64,000 nt of DNA from Viridibacterium sp047600765 (GCA_047600765.1 JASGKF010000002.1:620001-684000), one strand, 5' to 3'. Shown: positions 1-10,187, counted from the stretch's first letter. Program-made: numbers and translations. Notes: generated from the letters alone by a model not told the origin.

Positions 1-234
1 GTCGAGCAGCCGGCGCGCGTGGCGCGACTGATGGCCGACTGGGTCGCCAGCCGCACCTGCCGGCGCACGATCTTCAACCTCAAGCTGCCCATGAAGAAGC
101 GTTTCGACGAGATCAATCGCTGCCGCGAAATCATCGACAAGGCCCTCGAAGAGCAAGGTCTGAGCTATACCTTGCGCATGAAGCACCTGTACCACGACCG
201 CGAAGAGATCACCGCCTATCTGGCGCTGAACTAG
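1..234 (+). CDS. rlmM: 23S rRNA (cytidine-2'-O)-methyltransferase RlmM, C-terminal end (partial)
   Basis: The reading frame is open from the first base of the window and stops at 232-234, so only the last 77 residues are present. They include the stretch FNLKLPMKKRFDEINRC and the near-terminal LYHDREEITAYL, which match the end of RlmM (YgdE), the SAM-dependent enzyme that 2'-O-methylates C2498 of 23S rRNA. The catalytic Rossmann core and the N-terminal THUMP-like region lie upstream of the window. The family assignment rests on this short tail only, but the LKLPMKKR and LYHDREE blocks are characteristic. No terminator is visible between it and rhlE. Confidence 0.8.
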   Translation, partial: VEQPARVARLMADWVASRTCRRTIFNLKLPMKKRFDEINRCREIIDKALEEQGLSYTLRMKHLYHDREEITAYLALN

Positions 235-301
235 GCCCCAGCAGCTTCGAACGGGCGTTTGCCGGCCGTGAAGCAATTTCGCGGCCCCCGCTGCCTACGG
301 G

Positions 302-307
302 TATACT
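302..307 (+). promoter_or_regulatory. possible -10 element upstream of rhlE
   Basis: TATACT at 302-307 lies about 48 bases before the rhlE ATG and matches a sigma-70 -10 hexamer well. No convincing -35 hexamer is found at 17 bases; the closest is TTTCGC at 277-282 with a 19-base spacer. The 121-bp gap after rlmM suggests that rhlE has its own promoter. This is a weak call based on one hexamer. Confidence 0.3.
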
Positions 308-354
308 CGCGCGCTACGTTTTTGATTATTTACCGGATTTTGGCCGGATTTGAG

Positions 355-1791
<1,437 letters not shown>

Positions 1792-1805
1792 CTGGGTCAG
1801 TGCCC

Positions 1806-1839
1806 AAAGAAAAAGGCTGCTTGCGCAGCCTTTTTCTTT
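1806..1839. terminator. bidirectional rho-independent terminator
   Basis: A perfect 15-bp inverted repeat (1806-1820 with 1825-1839) surrounds the four-base loop TTGC. The arms begin and end in A-rich and T-rich runs, so the hairpin is followed by a U-tract on both strands. It sits between the 3' ends of rhlE (plus) and the TPR gene (minus) and can terminate both. Confidence 0.9.
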
Positions 1840-1854
1840 TGCGTCAGGAGATGC

Positions 1855-2997
1855 TCAGCTATTTTTTGCCAGGAAGGTGGCAACCGCCTGCTGGATGCTT
1901 TGACCATCGGACATGATCGGCTGCGTCAGCAGCGTTTGCATCATCTCTTCGGCCTTGCCCGAGTTTCCGTTCGCCTGCTGTATCAGCACTTGCGCGAACT
2001 TGCCTGAAACACTATCGGGGTCGAGTCGGTGTGCCTGCTGCGCATACTTCTTGGCGGCAATGAGGTTTCCCCGCATCAGGGACACTATGGCCAAGCCGCC
2101 ATGGGTTTCTGCAAAATTCCTGTTGAGTTCGAAAGCTTTGTTCAGTGTGCTCTCGGCTCCTGCGACATCCTTGTTGAGGATCTGGCACCAGGCGAGCGCT
2201 TGATATGTGCCAACATGGGTCGGCATGCATTCAGTGGCGCGTGTAATGGAGCTTGTGGCCGAAACCATATCTCCATTCAGCATCAGGGCTAGCCCTTCGC
2301 CCAAATGCGCTCTGCCGTGGGTGGGTGCAACATGAATGGCTTGCCGGAAGTCCTCCAGCGCTTCTGCCGGGCTGAGTTGTTTGAGTGAAATCAAACCTTG
2401 AGCCGCTCGGGCTTCAGGGTCGTTGGGAGCGAGGGCGAGTGCCAGGCGGCAGGCCTCCGCGGATTTATCAAAATCTTCATTGTCGAGATAGAGGGTGCTG
2501 AGCATGCTGTGCAGACGTGCGGACGCACGTCCTTGCTCGATGGCTGCTTCAGCCACAGCGATTGCTTCAGGAACTTGCCCGAGGTAGTGAAGTACGCGGA
2601 CCAAAAGTGCTTCGGCATCGGGCGCCCGTTGTGGGTCTGCAGCGGCTTCTCGTGCCAGGGGTTCTGACTCGGAGAACTTGCGCATCAATGCCAGGGCCTG
2701 CGCATATCTGAACAGGATGTAAGGGTCGCGCTCCCCTAACTGATGCGATTGGCTGAACAGCTCGGATGCCGAAGCCATGTCGCCCGCGTCGCTGCTGATC
2801 AAACCAAGCAGGTTGAATGGCAGGGGGATATCGGCACCCGCCGCAATGGCCTGTCGGGCTGTTGCCTCAGCGACGCTGCGGTTCCCTTCTACGAAATTGA
2901 GATGAGCGATATCCGACAGGAGGTTCGGGTTCTCAGGATCTTGGGCGAGATAGCTTTGAAGCCGCTCCAAGTTTTCGGCATTACTGGAAGTTTGCAT
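1855..2997 (-). CDS. tetratricopeptide-repeat protein, function unknown
   Basis: A 380-residue protein built almost wholly of TPR units. Helix-pair signatures such as LNFVEGNRSVAEATARQAI, FRYAQALALMRKFSESEPL and AQGLISLKQLSPAEALEDF recur about every 34 residues. There is no signal peptide, membrane segment or attached catalytic domain. TPR arrays act as protein-binding scaffolds. The start is uncertain: ATG 2997 gives a protein beginning MQTSSNAENLERL, while an upstream TTG at 3078 would add 27 unremarkable residues; neither has a strong ribosome-binding site. The gene diverges from fliQ across about 150 bp, so it may belong functionally to the flagellar-type locus or the glycan region, but this is only positional. 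Confidence 0.7.
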   Translation of the reverse strand: MQTSSNAENLERLQSYLAQDPENPNLLSDIAHLNFVEGNRSVAEATARQAIAAGADIPLPFNLLGLISSDAGDMASASELFSQSHQLGERDPYILFRYAQALALMRKFSESEPLAREAAADPQRAPDAEALLVRVLHYLGQVPEAIAVAEAAIEQGRASARLHSMLSTLYLDNEDFDKSAEACRLALALAPNDPEARAAQGLISLKQLSPAEALEDFRQAIHVAPTHGRAHLGEGLALMLNGDMVSATSSITRATECMPTHVGTYQALAWCQILNKDVAGAESTLNKAFELNRNFAETHGGLAIVSLMRGNLIAAKKYAQQAHRLDPDSVSGKFAQVLIQQANGNSGKAEEMMQTLLTQPIMSDGQSIQQAVATFLAKNS

Positions 2998-3146
2998 AAA
3001 ACGGGATACGTACCAAAGGGCAGTAAGGGTATCTCGGTACAAATTTGTGAAGGTGGTCGATACAATACCCCAAACCAAGTAGTTAATGATGATGTCAGGT
3101 AGCGCCGCTTCATAGCGCGCCTGCCACGCGAGTCGGAGAGGGGAAT

Positions 3147-3413
3147 ATGTCCGGGGTATTGGCGCAGCGAATGTTCGCTGACGCGCTTCTCATGGCTGCG
3201 CTGCTTGCAGCTCCTGTGCTGGCGGTCTGTTTGCTGGTGGGGTTGCTGGTAAGTGTCTTTCAGGCTGTAACGCAAATCCAGGATTCGTCCCTCGCATTTG
3301 TGCCCAAGCTGTTCGCGGCCGGCGCTGCTGCGGTCATTGCCGGACCGTGGGCGCTGGACAAGCTGAGCAGCTATGCAGCGCAAATGCTGTTGTCCATCCC
3401 TGCTCGTCTTTAA
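3147..3413 (+). CDS. fliQ: flagellar-type export gate protein FliQ
   Basis: An 88-residue integral membrane protein with two hydrophobic helices (about residues 12-37 and 55-70). It carries the conserved block LLVGLLVSVFQAVTQIQD and the following FVPKL, typical of FliQ/SctS. With FliP and FliR it forms the helical core of the inner-membrane export gate through which unfolded rod and hook subunits pass. The ATG is preceded by GGAGAGGGGAA, a strong ribosome-binding site. It is the first gene of a long, tightly packed plus-strand run; fliP, which usually precedes fliQ, lies at the far end of the same cluster. Confidence 0.93.
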   Translation: MSGVLAQRMFADALLMAALLAAPVLAVCLLVGLLVSVFQAVTQIQDSSLAFVPKLFAAGAAAVIAGPWALDKLSSYAAQMLLSIPARL

Positions 3414-3433
3414 TCAGGCGGGGCTGGCACGTC

Positions 3434-4195
3434 ATGGATATCCGGTTTTCGTCTGTCATGTTGCTGTCGGTGCTTTTGCTGGCAACGCGCATGGCGCCGG
3501 TTTTCCTGTTCGCCCCCCCCATCAGCTCCCTCCCCTGGCCGAGTGGCGTGCGCATGTTCACCATCCTGGCGCTGGCTGTCGCCATGCTTGGATTGATGCC
3601 AGAGGCCGGGACTCAATGGATTGAGGGGCCCGGCCCGTTCCATCTCCTTGGTTTGTTCCTCATTGAAGCGGTATCCGGCTCACTGATTGCCTTCGGGGCG
3701 TTGAGCGCTTTCTCGGCCATTTCGCTGGCCGGGCGCCTGCTGGATCTACAGATTGGTTTTGGTGTCGCCAACCTGTTTGATCCGGTGACCAAGCGCCAAG
3801 GACCGCTGCTGGGAGCGGCATTGGCAATGCTTGCTGGAGCTGTGTTTTTTGCCATGGACGGACACTTGTTGTTGTTCCGCTTGATCGCCGATTCCCTTTC
3901 GACCTATCCGCCGGGACGTGCTGTGTTTGGAACCGAGGTTGCTTCCTGGGTGCTCAGGCAATTTGCCTACATGTTCTTCAGCGGTGTTGCATTGGCATTC
4001 CCCGTCATGCTGGTCCTGTCTCTTGTGGACATCGGTTTGGCATTGGCGTCAAAGAGCATTCCGCAACTAGGTGTGTTTTTCCTGTCGTTGCCAATCAAGG
4101 CAGCGTTAGGCCTGGTCAGTCTCGCCTTGTTGCTGATACTGAATCCCGGCGCCTTGACGCGTGTGATCTGGCAGTGGTTTTCGGTTCACGAGTGA
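3434..4195 (+). CDS. fliR: flagellar-type export gate protein FliR
   Basis: A 253-residue multi-pass membrane protein, close to the usual 260. FliR features are visible: the early RMAPVFLFAPP segment, the LLDLQIGFGVANLFDP block in the first half, and the LPIKAALGLVSL segment near the end. It completes the FliP5-FliQ4-FliR1 export core in the inner membrane. The ATG at 3434 was chosen because it gives the standard FliR N-terminus, 20 bases after the fliQ stop; a longer frame from 3347 would overlap fliQ with unconserved sequence. flhB follows after 12 bases. Confidence 0.93.
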   Translation: MDIRFSSVMLLSVLLLATRMAPVFLFAPPISSLPWPSGVRMFTILALAVAMLGLMPEAGTQWIEGPGPFHLLGLFLIEAVSGSLIAFGALSAFSAISLAGRLLDLQIGFGVANLFDPVTKRQGPLLGAALAMLAGAVFFAMDGHLLLFRLIADSLSTYPPGRAVFGTEVASWVLRQFAYMFFSGVALAFPVMLVLSLVDIGLALASKSIPQLGVFFLSLPIKAALGLVSLALLLILNPGALTRVIWQWFSVHE

Positions 4196-4207
4196 ATTGT
4201 TGCGGCC

Positions 4208-5296
4208 ATGAGCGAAAACGAACAACAAGGCAGTGAGCTGCCAACCCCATACAAGCTTGAGCGGGCAAAGAGTCAGGGCTCGGTGCCGCGCAGTGCTGAC
4301 CTGACCTCGATCGGTGTTTTAGGTATGGCATTGCTGATCATTGTCATGTCCGGCCGTGCGTTGGTGCAGACATTGGCCGGTATTGCGACGCAGGCTTGGA
4401 GCGAGGTCGGTCAGCGCAGTTTCATGCCGGTGGCGGTAGCTGAATGGGTTGGTGCGGTATTGCAGCAGGGGATGCTGGCTTTGGCGCCGATGTTGTTCAC
4501 GATGATGGTCGTAGCTGTCGTTGCGACGATTGCCCAGATCGGGCCTGTGTTCGCCGTGGAGGCCCTGAAACCCCAGTGGGCGCGTTTGAATCCGGCGGGT
4601 GGGCTGAAACGGCTGCTGTCGAAAAAGAGCCTGATCGATACGCTCAAGTCGTCGATCAAACTGGCCGTGGTTGGGGGCGCCATTTACTGGCTTGTCGTGC
4701 CTGAGATTCCCCGCCTGATCATGTTTCATAGCGACGGTGGGGCAAGCTTGATGGGCTTTACTGTCGGTGAGTTGTCACATTACGTATTCAGGATGTTTGT
4801 CTTGCTGGTGGTGTTCGCAATCATTGATTTCGCACTGGCACGTCGCGAGTTCCTTGTGAAAATGATGATGACCCGCCGTGAAATGCGCGACGAGTACAAA
4901 AACCGCGAAGGGGATCCACGCATCAAGGGCCGCATCCGGGAGCTCCGGCAGGAAATGCTCAAGCGTACGCAGTCGTTGCGAAAAGTGCCGCAGGCGGACG
5001 TGTTGTTAACGAACCCGACACGGATTGCCGTGGCGCTGCGATACGACAAGGATCTGGATCTTGCGCCAAAGGTGATTGCGAAAGGGGCCGGCGAGCTGGC
5101 GGCCCGAATGCGTGCGCTGGCGCGCAAGCATGGCATCCCGGTAGTGCATCAGCCCAGTCTGGCGCGCGAGATTTTTCGGACCGCGACGCTGGATGAGTTG
5201 ATTCCTCCCAAGGTTTTCCCCCAGGTGGCCAAAGTCATGGCTTGGGCTTTCATGTTACGGCGCACGACGGGCGCTGAGTCAGGACGCGCTTCGTGA
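4208..5296 (+). CDS. flhB: flagellar-type export switch protein FlhB (NPTR variant)
   Basis: A 362-residue protein with four N-terminal transmembrane helices and a cytosolic C-terminal domain. FlhB normally cleaves itself between N269 and P270 of the NPTH motif, which switches export from rod/hook to later substrates. Here the same positions read N269-P270-T271-R272 (within LLTNPTRIAVALRYD), so the scissile Asn-Pro is kept but the His is replaced by Arg. Other FlhB hallmarks are present, including ELPTPYKLERAKSQG at the N-terminus and HGIPVVHQPSLAREIF near the end. The stop overlaps the flhA start. The substitution could slow or alter cleavage; that is inference. Confidence 0.93.
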   Translation: MSENEQQGSELPTPYKLERAKSQGSVPRSADLTSIGVLGMALLIIVMSGRALVQTLAGIATQAWSEVGQRSFMPVAVAEWVGAVLQQGMLALAPMLFTMMVVAVVATIAQIGPVFAVEALKPQWARLNPAGGLKRLLSKKSLIDTLKSSIKLAVVGGAIYWLVVPEIPRLIMFHSDGGASLMGFTVGELSHYVFRMFVLLVVFAIIDFALARREFLVKMMMTRREMRDEYKNREGDPRIKGRIRELRQEMLKRTQSLRKVPQADVLLTNPTRIAVALRYDKDLDLAPKVIAKGAGELAARMRALARKHGIPVVHQPSLAREIFRTATLDELIPPKVFPQVAKVMAWAFMLRRTTGAESGRAS

Positions 5297-7338
5297 TGAC
5301 AAGCTTGCGCCGCACTCTTGGCAAGAGCGGTGATCTCGCGTTGGTTGGAGGAACAGTCGGCATCCTGATGGTGCTGTTCATGCCCATTCCTTCGGGTTTG
5401 CTGGACTTTCTCGTCGTCCTGAACTTCAGCCTCGCATTGCTCCTGTTGCTGCTGACGTTCTTCATGGAGAAGCCGGTCGAGTTTTCCACGTTTCCTTCGC
5501 TGCTGCTGATCGTGACGCTGTTCCGGTTGTCACTCAATGTTGCAGCAACGCGTCTGATCCTCAGTGACGCTGATGCGGGGCGAGTCATTGGTGCGATTGG
5601 CTCCTATGTTGTAGGGGGAAACTACGTCGTTGGTGTCGTGGTTTTCATCATCCTCGTAGTCGTCCAGTATGTCGTGGTGACAAATGGCGCTCAACGGGTT
5701 GCCGAAGTGGCTGCGCGTTTCACGCTGGACAGCATGCCTGGTCAGCAGATGAGTATCGATGCGGATCTCAACATGGGCCTGATCGATCAGGCAGAAGCCC
5801 AACGGCGCCGCAAATCGATCGAGAAGGAAGCCAACTTCTACGGTGCCATGGACGGCGCCAGCAAGTTCGTCAAGGGCGATGCCATTGCGGGCATCATCAT
5901 CCTGATCGTCAACATCATCGGCGGCTTCGCTGTTGGTGTGGGCCAGCTTGGCATGAAGTGGGACGAGGCACTGCGCACCTTCACCCTGCTGACCATCGGT
6001 GATGGCATCGTGACGCAGTTGCCGGCACTCGTGATTGCCGTGGGCACAGGCATCATCGTGACGCGCTCTGCGTCGGATGAACGACTCTCCGCAGAGGTCA
6101 CCAAGCAGATATTTTCTGTCCCGCGAGCTTTGCTTTTCGTGTCTGTTGCCTTGTTGGCTTTTGCGGCCATGCCCAGCATGCCCGCGTGGCCAGCGCTGAC
6201 GGTGTGCGCTCTGGCATTGGTTGCATGGTGGGTCATACGGCGCGTCAAGGCCGTTGCGGGAGAAATTGAGCAAGCGGAAGAAGCAGCCCTGAGTGAGGGC
6301 GAGCAGGAGCTTGTGGACTTGCTGACGGTGCATCCCGTGTCCGTCAGGGTGGGAAAAGGCTTGGTCTCCTGGTTTGCAGAGAATAACGCCTTGTTGCTGG
6401 ACCGTGTGCAGGGGCTGCGCAAACAGATTGCCGGTGAGCTGGGGGTAGTGATCCCGGATGTCCGGATCATGGACGACGCTCGTTTGCCCGCCAATTCATA
6501 CCAGGTGCATTTTCATGGCGTGCTGGTGGGCGAGGCAGATCTTTACCCGGAGTTGAAGCTGGCGATCCATCCGCCGGGTGACAAACCCCGTCTTGCCGGG
6601 ATCGAGACACGTGATCCCAGCTACGGGCTTGCAGCAGTCTGGATCGATCACGGGGCCGCAGAGCAAGCCCCGGCCAAGGGATATGTTCTGGTCGACCCGC
6701 TTACCGTCATCATGACGCACGCCAATGAATTGCTGAGAAGACAGGCGCCGTTGCTGATGACCCGGGCGGAAACAGAGCAGGCTTTGGCACGTGTCAGGAA
6801 GCAGAACCCCGGCTTGCTGGAAGAGTTGGTTCCGACGGTGCTGAGTGTGACGGACATCCAGAAGGTGTTGCAGAACCTGCTCCACGAAAGAGTGTCGATC
6901 CGCAACCTCATTCTGATCCTTGAAGAGCTGGCAGATCGGGCCCGCTTCACAAAGGATTTTGAAGAGCTCACTGAGCATGTCCGCAGGAAGCTCGGCGCAA
7001 TCATCTGTCAGGGATTGCGGAACCAGAAGGGTGAGATGACGGTTCTGACCTTGGATCCCGCAATCGAAAATGCGATTGCCCAGAGTCTGCGTAATGTCAG
7101 TGACACGACGACTCTGGTGCTTGACCCCCGATTTGCCGAGCAGGTTGCGGCGCGAACCGCTGCGCAAGTCGAGCAGATGATGAAGCGCAACCTCTTGCCA
7201 GTCTTGTTGTGTGCACCGGAGTTGCGCAGGCATTTGCGCAAGTTCCTTGAGCGCATGCTGCCAAACCTGACGGTGCTGTCCTTATCCGAAGTGCCGAACG
7301 ATGCCAACCTGAAGTCATTTGCCGTGGTGACAATCTGA
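5296..7338 (+). CDS. flhA: flagellar-type export protein FlhA
   Basis: A 680-residue protein, the usual FlhA length. About eight transmembrane segments fill the first 320 residues, followed by the cytosolic domain that forms the nonameric docking ring. The FHIPEP family stretch is visible around residues 74-95 (RLSLNVAATRLIL), then the loop RFTLDSMPGQQMSIDADLN (about 150-170) that is central to proton-coupled export. The ATG at 5296 overlaps the flhB stop; an adjacent GTG at 5293 is the alternative. No frameshift or missing domain is seen. Confidence 0.95.
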   Translation: MTSLRRTLGKSGDLALVGGTVGILMVLFMPIPSGLLDFLVVLNFSLALLLLLLTFFMEKPVEFSTFPSLLLIVTLFRLSLNVAATRLILSDADAGRVIGAIGSYVVGGNYVVGVVVFIILVVVQYVVVTNGAQRVAEVAARFTLDSMPGQQMSIDADLNMGLIDQAEAQRRRKSIEKEANFYGAMDGASKFVKGDAIAGIIILIVNIIGGFAVGVGQLGMKWDEALRTFTLLTIGDGIVTQLPALVIAVGTGIIVTRSASDERLSAEVTKQIFSVPRALLFVSVALLAFAAMPSMPAWPALTVCALALVAWWVIRRVKAVAGEIEQAEEAALSEGEQELVDLLTVHPVSVRVGKGLVSWFAENNALLLDRVQGLRKQIAGELGVVIPDVRIMDDARLPANSYQVHFHGVLVGEADLYPELKLAIHPPGDKPRLAGIETRDPSYGLAAVWIDHGAAEQAPAKGYVLVDPLTVIMTHANELLRRQAPLLMTRAETEQALARVRKQNPGLLEELVPTVLSVTDIQKVLQNLLHERVSIRNLILILEELADRARFTKDFEELTEHVRRKLGAIICQGLRNQKGEMTVLTLDPAIENAIAQSLRNVSDTTTLVLDPRFAEQVAARTAAQVEQMMKRNLLPVLLCAPELRRHLRKFLERMLPNLTVLSLSEVPNDANLKSFAVVTI

Positions 7339-7363
7339 TGATGAACGTTTACGGAGTTGCTGA

Positions 7364-8084
7364 ATGGATGCTTTGACCATTGCCGCAGTGTCGCTGCAGA
7401 ACGATATACAGAGGGTTGCCCAGGTCGGTCACAACCTCGTCAATGTATCGACGCCGGGCTACAAGCGCGTGCAGGGAGTGCCGGGGGCATTGTCGTATCA
7501 GAGTTTGCAGGCGATGCAGCAAGCCCTGTCGCAATCCCCGAGCACAGTGACTGCGTCGCTGGACATGACGGCTGCTGCGTTGGCAACGACGGGGCGGACT
7601 ACCGACTTGGCTATCCAGGGTGAGGGCTTCTTTGTCCTGCAGTCAGAGAAAGGCGCGATGTTCGACGCGTCGCGGAGATTTCCGCGTTGATGCGTCCGGC
7701 ACGCTGGTCTCGTCGTCTGGCTTACCCGTCACGGGGCTGAATGGAGAGATCCGCCTGAGTTCGGAGGCCGTGCGGGTTGACGCAGATGGGCGGGTTTTCG
7801 ATCAGGACAAGTTGGTGGATCAGATCAAGGTCGTGTTGCCGGCGGATCTTAAACTCTTGCAGTTCGCGGGTTCCGAGCTCTTTTCTGCCGATGGTGCGCT
7901 CAACGACGCCGGTGCGGGTCAGTACCGGGTCATGCAGGGGCATCTTGAGGGTTCCAACGTCAACTCGGCTGGAGAAATGATCAAGCTTGTCGAGTTGGTC
8001 AAACACATCGAAGCCAATCAGCGCGTGTTGCAGTATCAGGACGAAATGCTGGGCAAGTCGCTCGGCAAGTTTGCAGAAATCTGA
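7364..8084 (+). pseudogene. flgF: proximal rod protein FlgF, interrupted by a +1 frameshift
   Basis: The first 100 codons encode a normal FlgF N-terminus (MDALTIAAVSLQND, the NLVNVSTPGYKR rod motif, LAIQGEGFFVLQ). The frame then shifts: from 7664 it reads DASRRFPR and stops at 7690. The frame one base on continues as TRRGDFRVDASGTLV and runs to a proper FlgF end (VMQGHLEGSNVNSAGEMIKL and a C-terminal amphipathic helix) at 8084. Removing the G at 7664 restores a 239-residue protein of ordinary length. FlgF forms part of the proximal rod across the periplasm. The start at ATG 7364 has ACGGAG upstream. The extra base may be a sequencing error or a genuine inactivating mutation; flgG next door has the same kind of lesion. 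Confidence 0.85.
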
Positions 8085-8103
8085 GAGTAGAAAGGATAGA
8101 GAC

Positions 8104-8884
8104 GTGCTCAATTCCATGTACATCGGTGCAAGTGGCCTGGTGACGCATCAGTCGGGTGTCGATGCCGTATCCAACAACCTCGTGAACATGAACACGGCAG
8201 CCTTCAAGAAGGCGCGCGTTGCGTTCAGGGATGTTTATGCCAACGAGTTGTCTCGCGCGGAGCGCGCGGATGGCGAGCAGCCCTCATCGGAGCTGCTTCC
8301 TTCTGGCGTCGCAGTTTCGGGCACGCAGCGCATTTTTTCCGAGGGTGAGTACAAGAGCACGGGCAACGTCCTGGACTGGGCGATTCGCGGTACAGGACTG
8401 TTCGAGGTTTCATTGCCTGACGGGAGCCCGGCCTATACGCGGAATGGCCAGTTCCGCGTCAATACGGAAGGCCTGTTGGTAACGGCAGATGGCTATCCGC
8501 TTAGCCAGAACATCGAGATCCCGGAAGGTGCGAGCGAGCTGTCTGTTGAACGCGGCGGGTGTTGTCCGGGTCAAGCTGCCTGGCGAAAGTACGCCGCAGG
8601 AGATCGCGCAGCTGGAAATTGCACATTTCAACAACCCGGCCGCGTTGCGGCCGCTGGGCGGAACCGTCTTTGTACCCACGGAAAATTCTGGGGAGGCCAA
8701 GCTGGGTAAGCCAGGAGAAGAAGGCTTGGGCACGCTGGCACAAGGCTTCATCGAGTCTTCCAACGTGCAGTTGTCGGATGAGTTGCTGGCCTTGATGGTT
8801 GCCCAGCGTGGCTACGAAGCCAGCTCCAAGGTCATTCAGGCCTCCGATGAAATTCTGGGCATCGTGAACAACCTGCGTCGCTGA
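8104..8884 (+). pseudogene. flgG: distal rod protein FlgG, interrupted by a +1 frameshift
   Basis: A GTG start at 8104, with AAAGGA upstream, opens a clear FlgG: MLNSMYIGASGLVTHQSG, NNLVNMNTAAFKK, and WAIRGTGLFEV. After the valine codon at 8545-8547 the frame is lost; the extra base is best placed at G8548. The next frame resumes with NAAGVVRVKLPGESTPQE and ends normally with LLALMVAQRGYEASSKVIQA at 8884. Corrected length is 259 residues, the FlgG norm. FlgG forms the distal rod joined to the hook. If the frameshift is real, translation in the original frame stops about 160 bp later at 8709 and the rod could not be completed. Confidence 0.87.
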
Positions 8885-8889
8885 CAAAA

Positions 8890-9621
8890 ATGTTGCGTCT
8901 TTCTGTGCGTTCGGGTGGTCTGCTGTGCTGCGTGGCGATTCTGGTCTTGCGACCAGCGTTTGCTTACGACCTGTGCGCGGAGCGTTATCCGGACTCTGGA
9001 AAAGACGCAGTGTTTGTGGCCGCGGTTGAAGCGGCAGAGCAGCACCGTCAGCTAGTGCCGGAAGGGCAGCATTACCGTCTGGTGCCGTTGCCGGTGACTG
9101 ATGTGGGCCAGGGAGCCCGGTGTGCCAAGGCGTCGTTCAAGGTGCGGCAAGCATCAGGATTGTTACTGGTCAGTGTTGCTTGTCGGGAAGGTGAGTCAGG
9201 CGTCGACACCTATCGTTTTGAACTATGCAGGCAAGCGCAAGTAGCCGTGTCAGCGAGGATGCTGAAGTTTGGTAGTCGGGTTGCGGCGGCTGATATTGCG
9301 ATGGAAAAGCGATGGGTGCCTCACCCTGACCGGATGCCTGTGTCAGAGCTGAGTGACTTCCAGCGGGGGCTGCGCTCGCGACAGATGATTCGTGAGGGTG
9401 ATGTGCTCTATGCCCGCATGTTCGAGCCGTGGCCAGATGTCGAGAAGGGGGCGCCGGTTGTGGTCAGCTCGGACGATGGGCTGGTGCGGATCGAACGCCC
9501 CGCACGGGCACTGCAGAGCGGGCGTGAGGGCGAGTTGGTTCAAGTGCTGACCGGTGGTGGTCAGCGGATCAGGACGAAGGTTACCGGGCGTGGCTTTGTC
9601 GCTGCGCACTTGGGGGAGTGA
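8890..9621 (+). CDS. flgA: P-ring assembly chaperone FlgA
   Basis: A 243-residue periplasmic protein. A hydrophobic signal peptide is followed by a likely signal-peptidase site near RPAFA-YD (about residue 25). The C-terminal half has the SAF-like pattern of FlgA: a lead-in RVAAADIAMEKRWV, then LRSRQMIREGDVL, a pattern V-x-V-x-S-x-D, and a terminal ARALQSGREGELVQV. FlgA escorts FlgI through the periplasm for P-ring assembly. It starts 6 bases after flgG and its stop overlaps the flgH start, fitting its position just before flgH and flgI. Confidence 0.88.
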   Translation: MLRLSVRSGGLLCCVAILVLRPAFAYDLCAERYPDSGKDAVFVAAVEAAEQHRQLVPEGQHYRLVPLPVTDVGQGARCAKASFKVRQASGLLLVSVACREGESGVDTYRFELCRQAQVAVSARMLKFGSRVAAADIAMEKRWVPHPDRMPVSELSDFQRGLRSRQMIREGDVLYARMFEPWPDVEKGAPVVVSSDDGLVRIERPARALQSGREGELVQVLTGGGQRIRTKVTGRGFVAAHLGE

Positions 9622-10187
9622 TGGAGCAAAGGAAATTCTGGATGGCGCTGTTGCTGGCAGTAGCTTGCGTCAGTGATGTGCTGGCGGCCAGCGGGAGCCT
9701 CGTGAATCTGACGGCGGACCGCCGCGCCTTGAAGGTGGGAGACCTTTTGCTGGTGCAGGTGCTGGAGAACTCTTCTGCTGCGACAACTGCGGATACGACG
9801 ACCTCCAAGTCGGGCGGCTTCAATGTCGGCATCAGCTTTCCCAACACCAAGAAATCGGCCTCAGCGGATATCGGGACGGATTTTTCGGGGAAGGGGAAGA
9901 TCCTTCGCAGTGGCAAGGTGCTGGCGCAACTGAGTGTGCTGGTCACCAACATTGACGAGCAGGGCATGTTGTCGGTTTCAGGCCGTCAGCTGATCGAGAT
10001 TAACGGAGACAAACAGGAAATCGAATTGTCGGGACGCGTGCGCCCGGAGGATGTTGCGGACGACAACTCCATCCTGTCGTCCCGTATTGCCGATGCGCGG
10101 ATTCGCTACGTGGGTGATGGCTTGCTGACGGAGCAAAGCCGCCCGGGTTTGCTGACGAGACTGTTTTCTTGGTTGGGCCTGCTATGA
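9621..10187 (+). CDS. flgH: L-ring protein FlgH (short form)
   Basis: A 188-residue protein, shorter than the usual 220-230 residues of FlgH. The core is recognisable: LKVGDLLLVQVLENSSA, the Ser/Thr-rich segment, GKILRSGKVLAQLSVLV, and SGRVRPEDVADDNSILSSRIADARI. FlgH forms the outer-membrane L-ring and is normally a lipoprotein. Here the N-terminus (MEQRKFWMALLLAVACVSDVLA) has a Cys at residue 16 in the weak context AVAC, while VLA-AS after residue 22 looks like an ordinary signal-peptidase I site, so lipidation is doubtful. The ATG at 9621 overlaps the flgA stop. Confidence 0.9.
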   Translation: MEQRKFWMALLLAVACVSDVLAASGSLVNLTADRRALKVGDLLLVQVLENSSAATTADTTTSKSGGFNVGISFPNTKKSASADIGTDFSGKGKILRSGKVLAQLSVLVTNIDEQGMLSVSGRQLIEINGDKQEIELSGRVRPEDVADDNSILSSRIADARIRYVGDGLLTEQSRPGLLTRLFSWLGLL

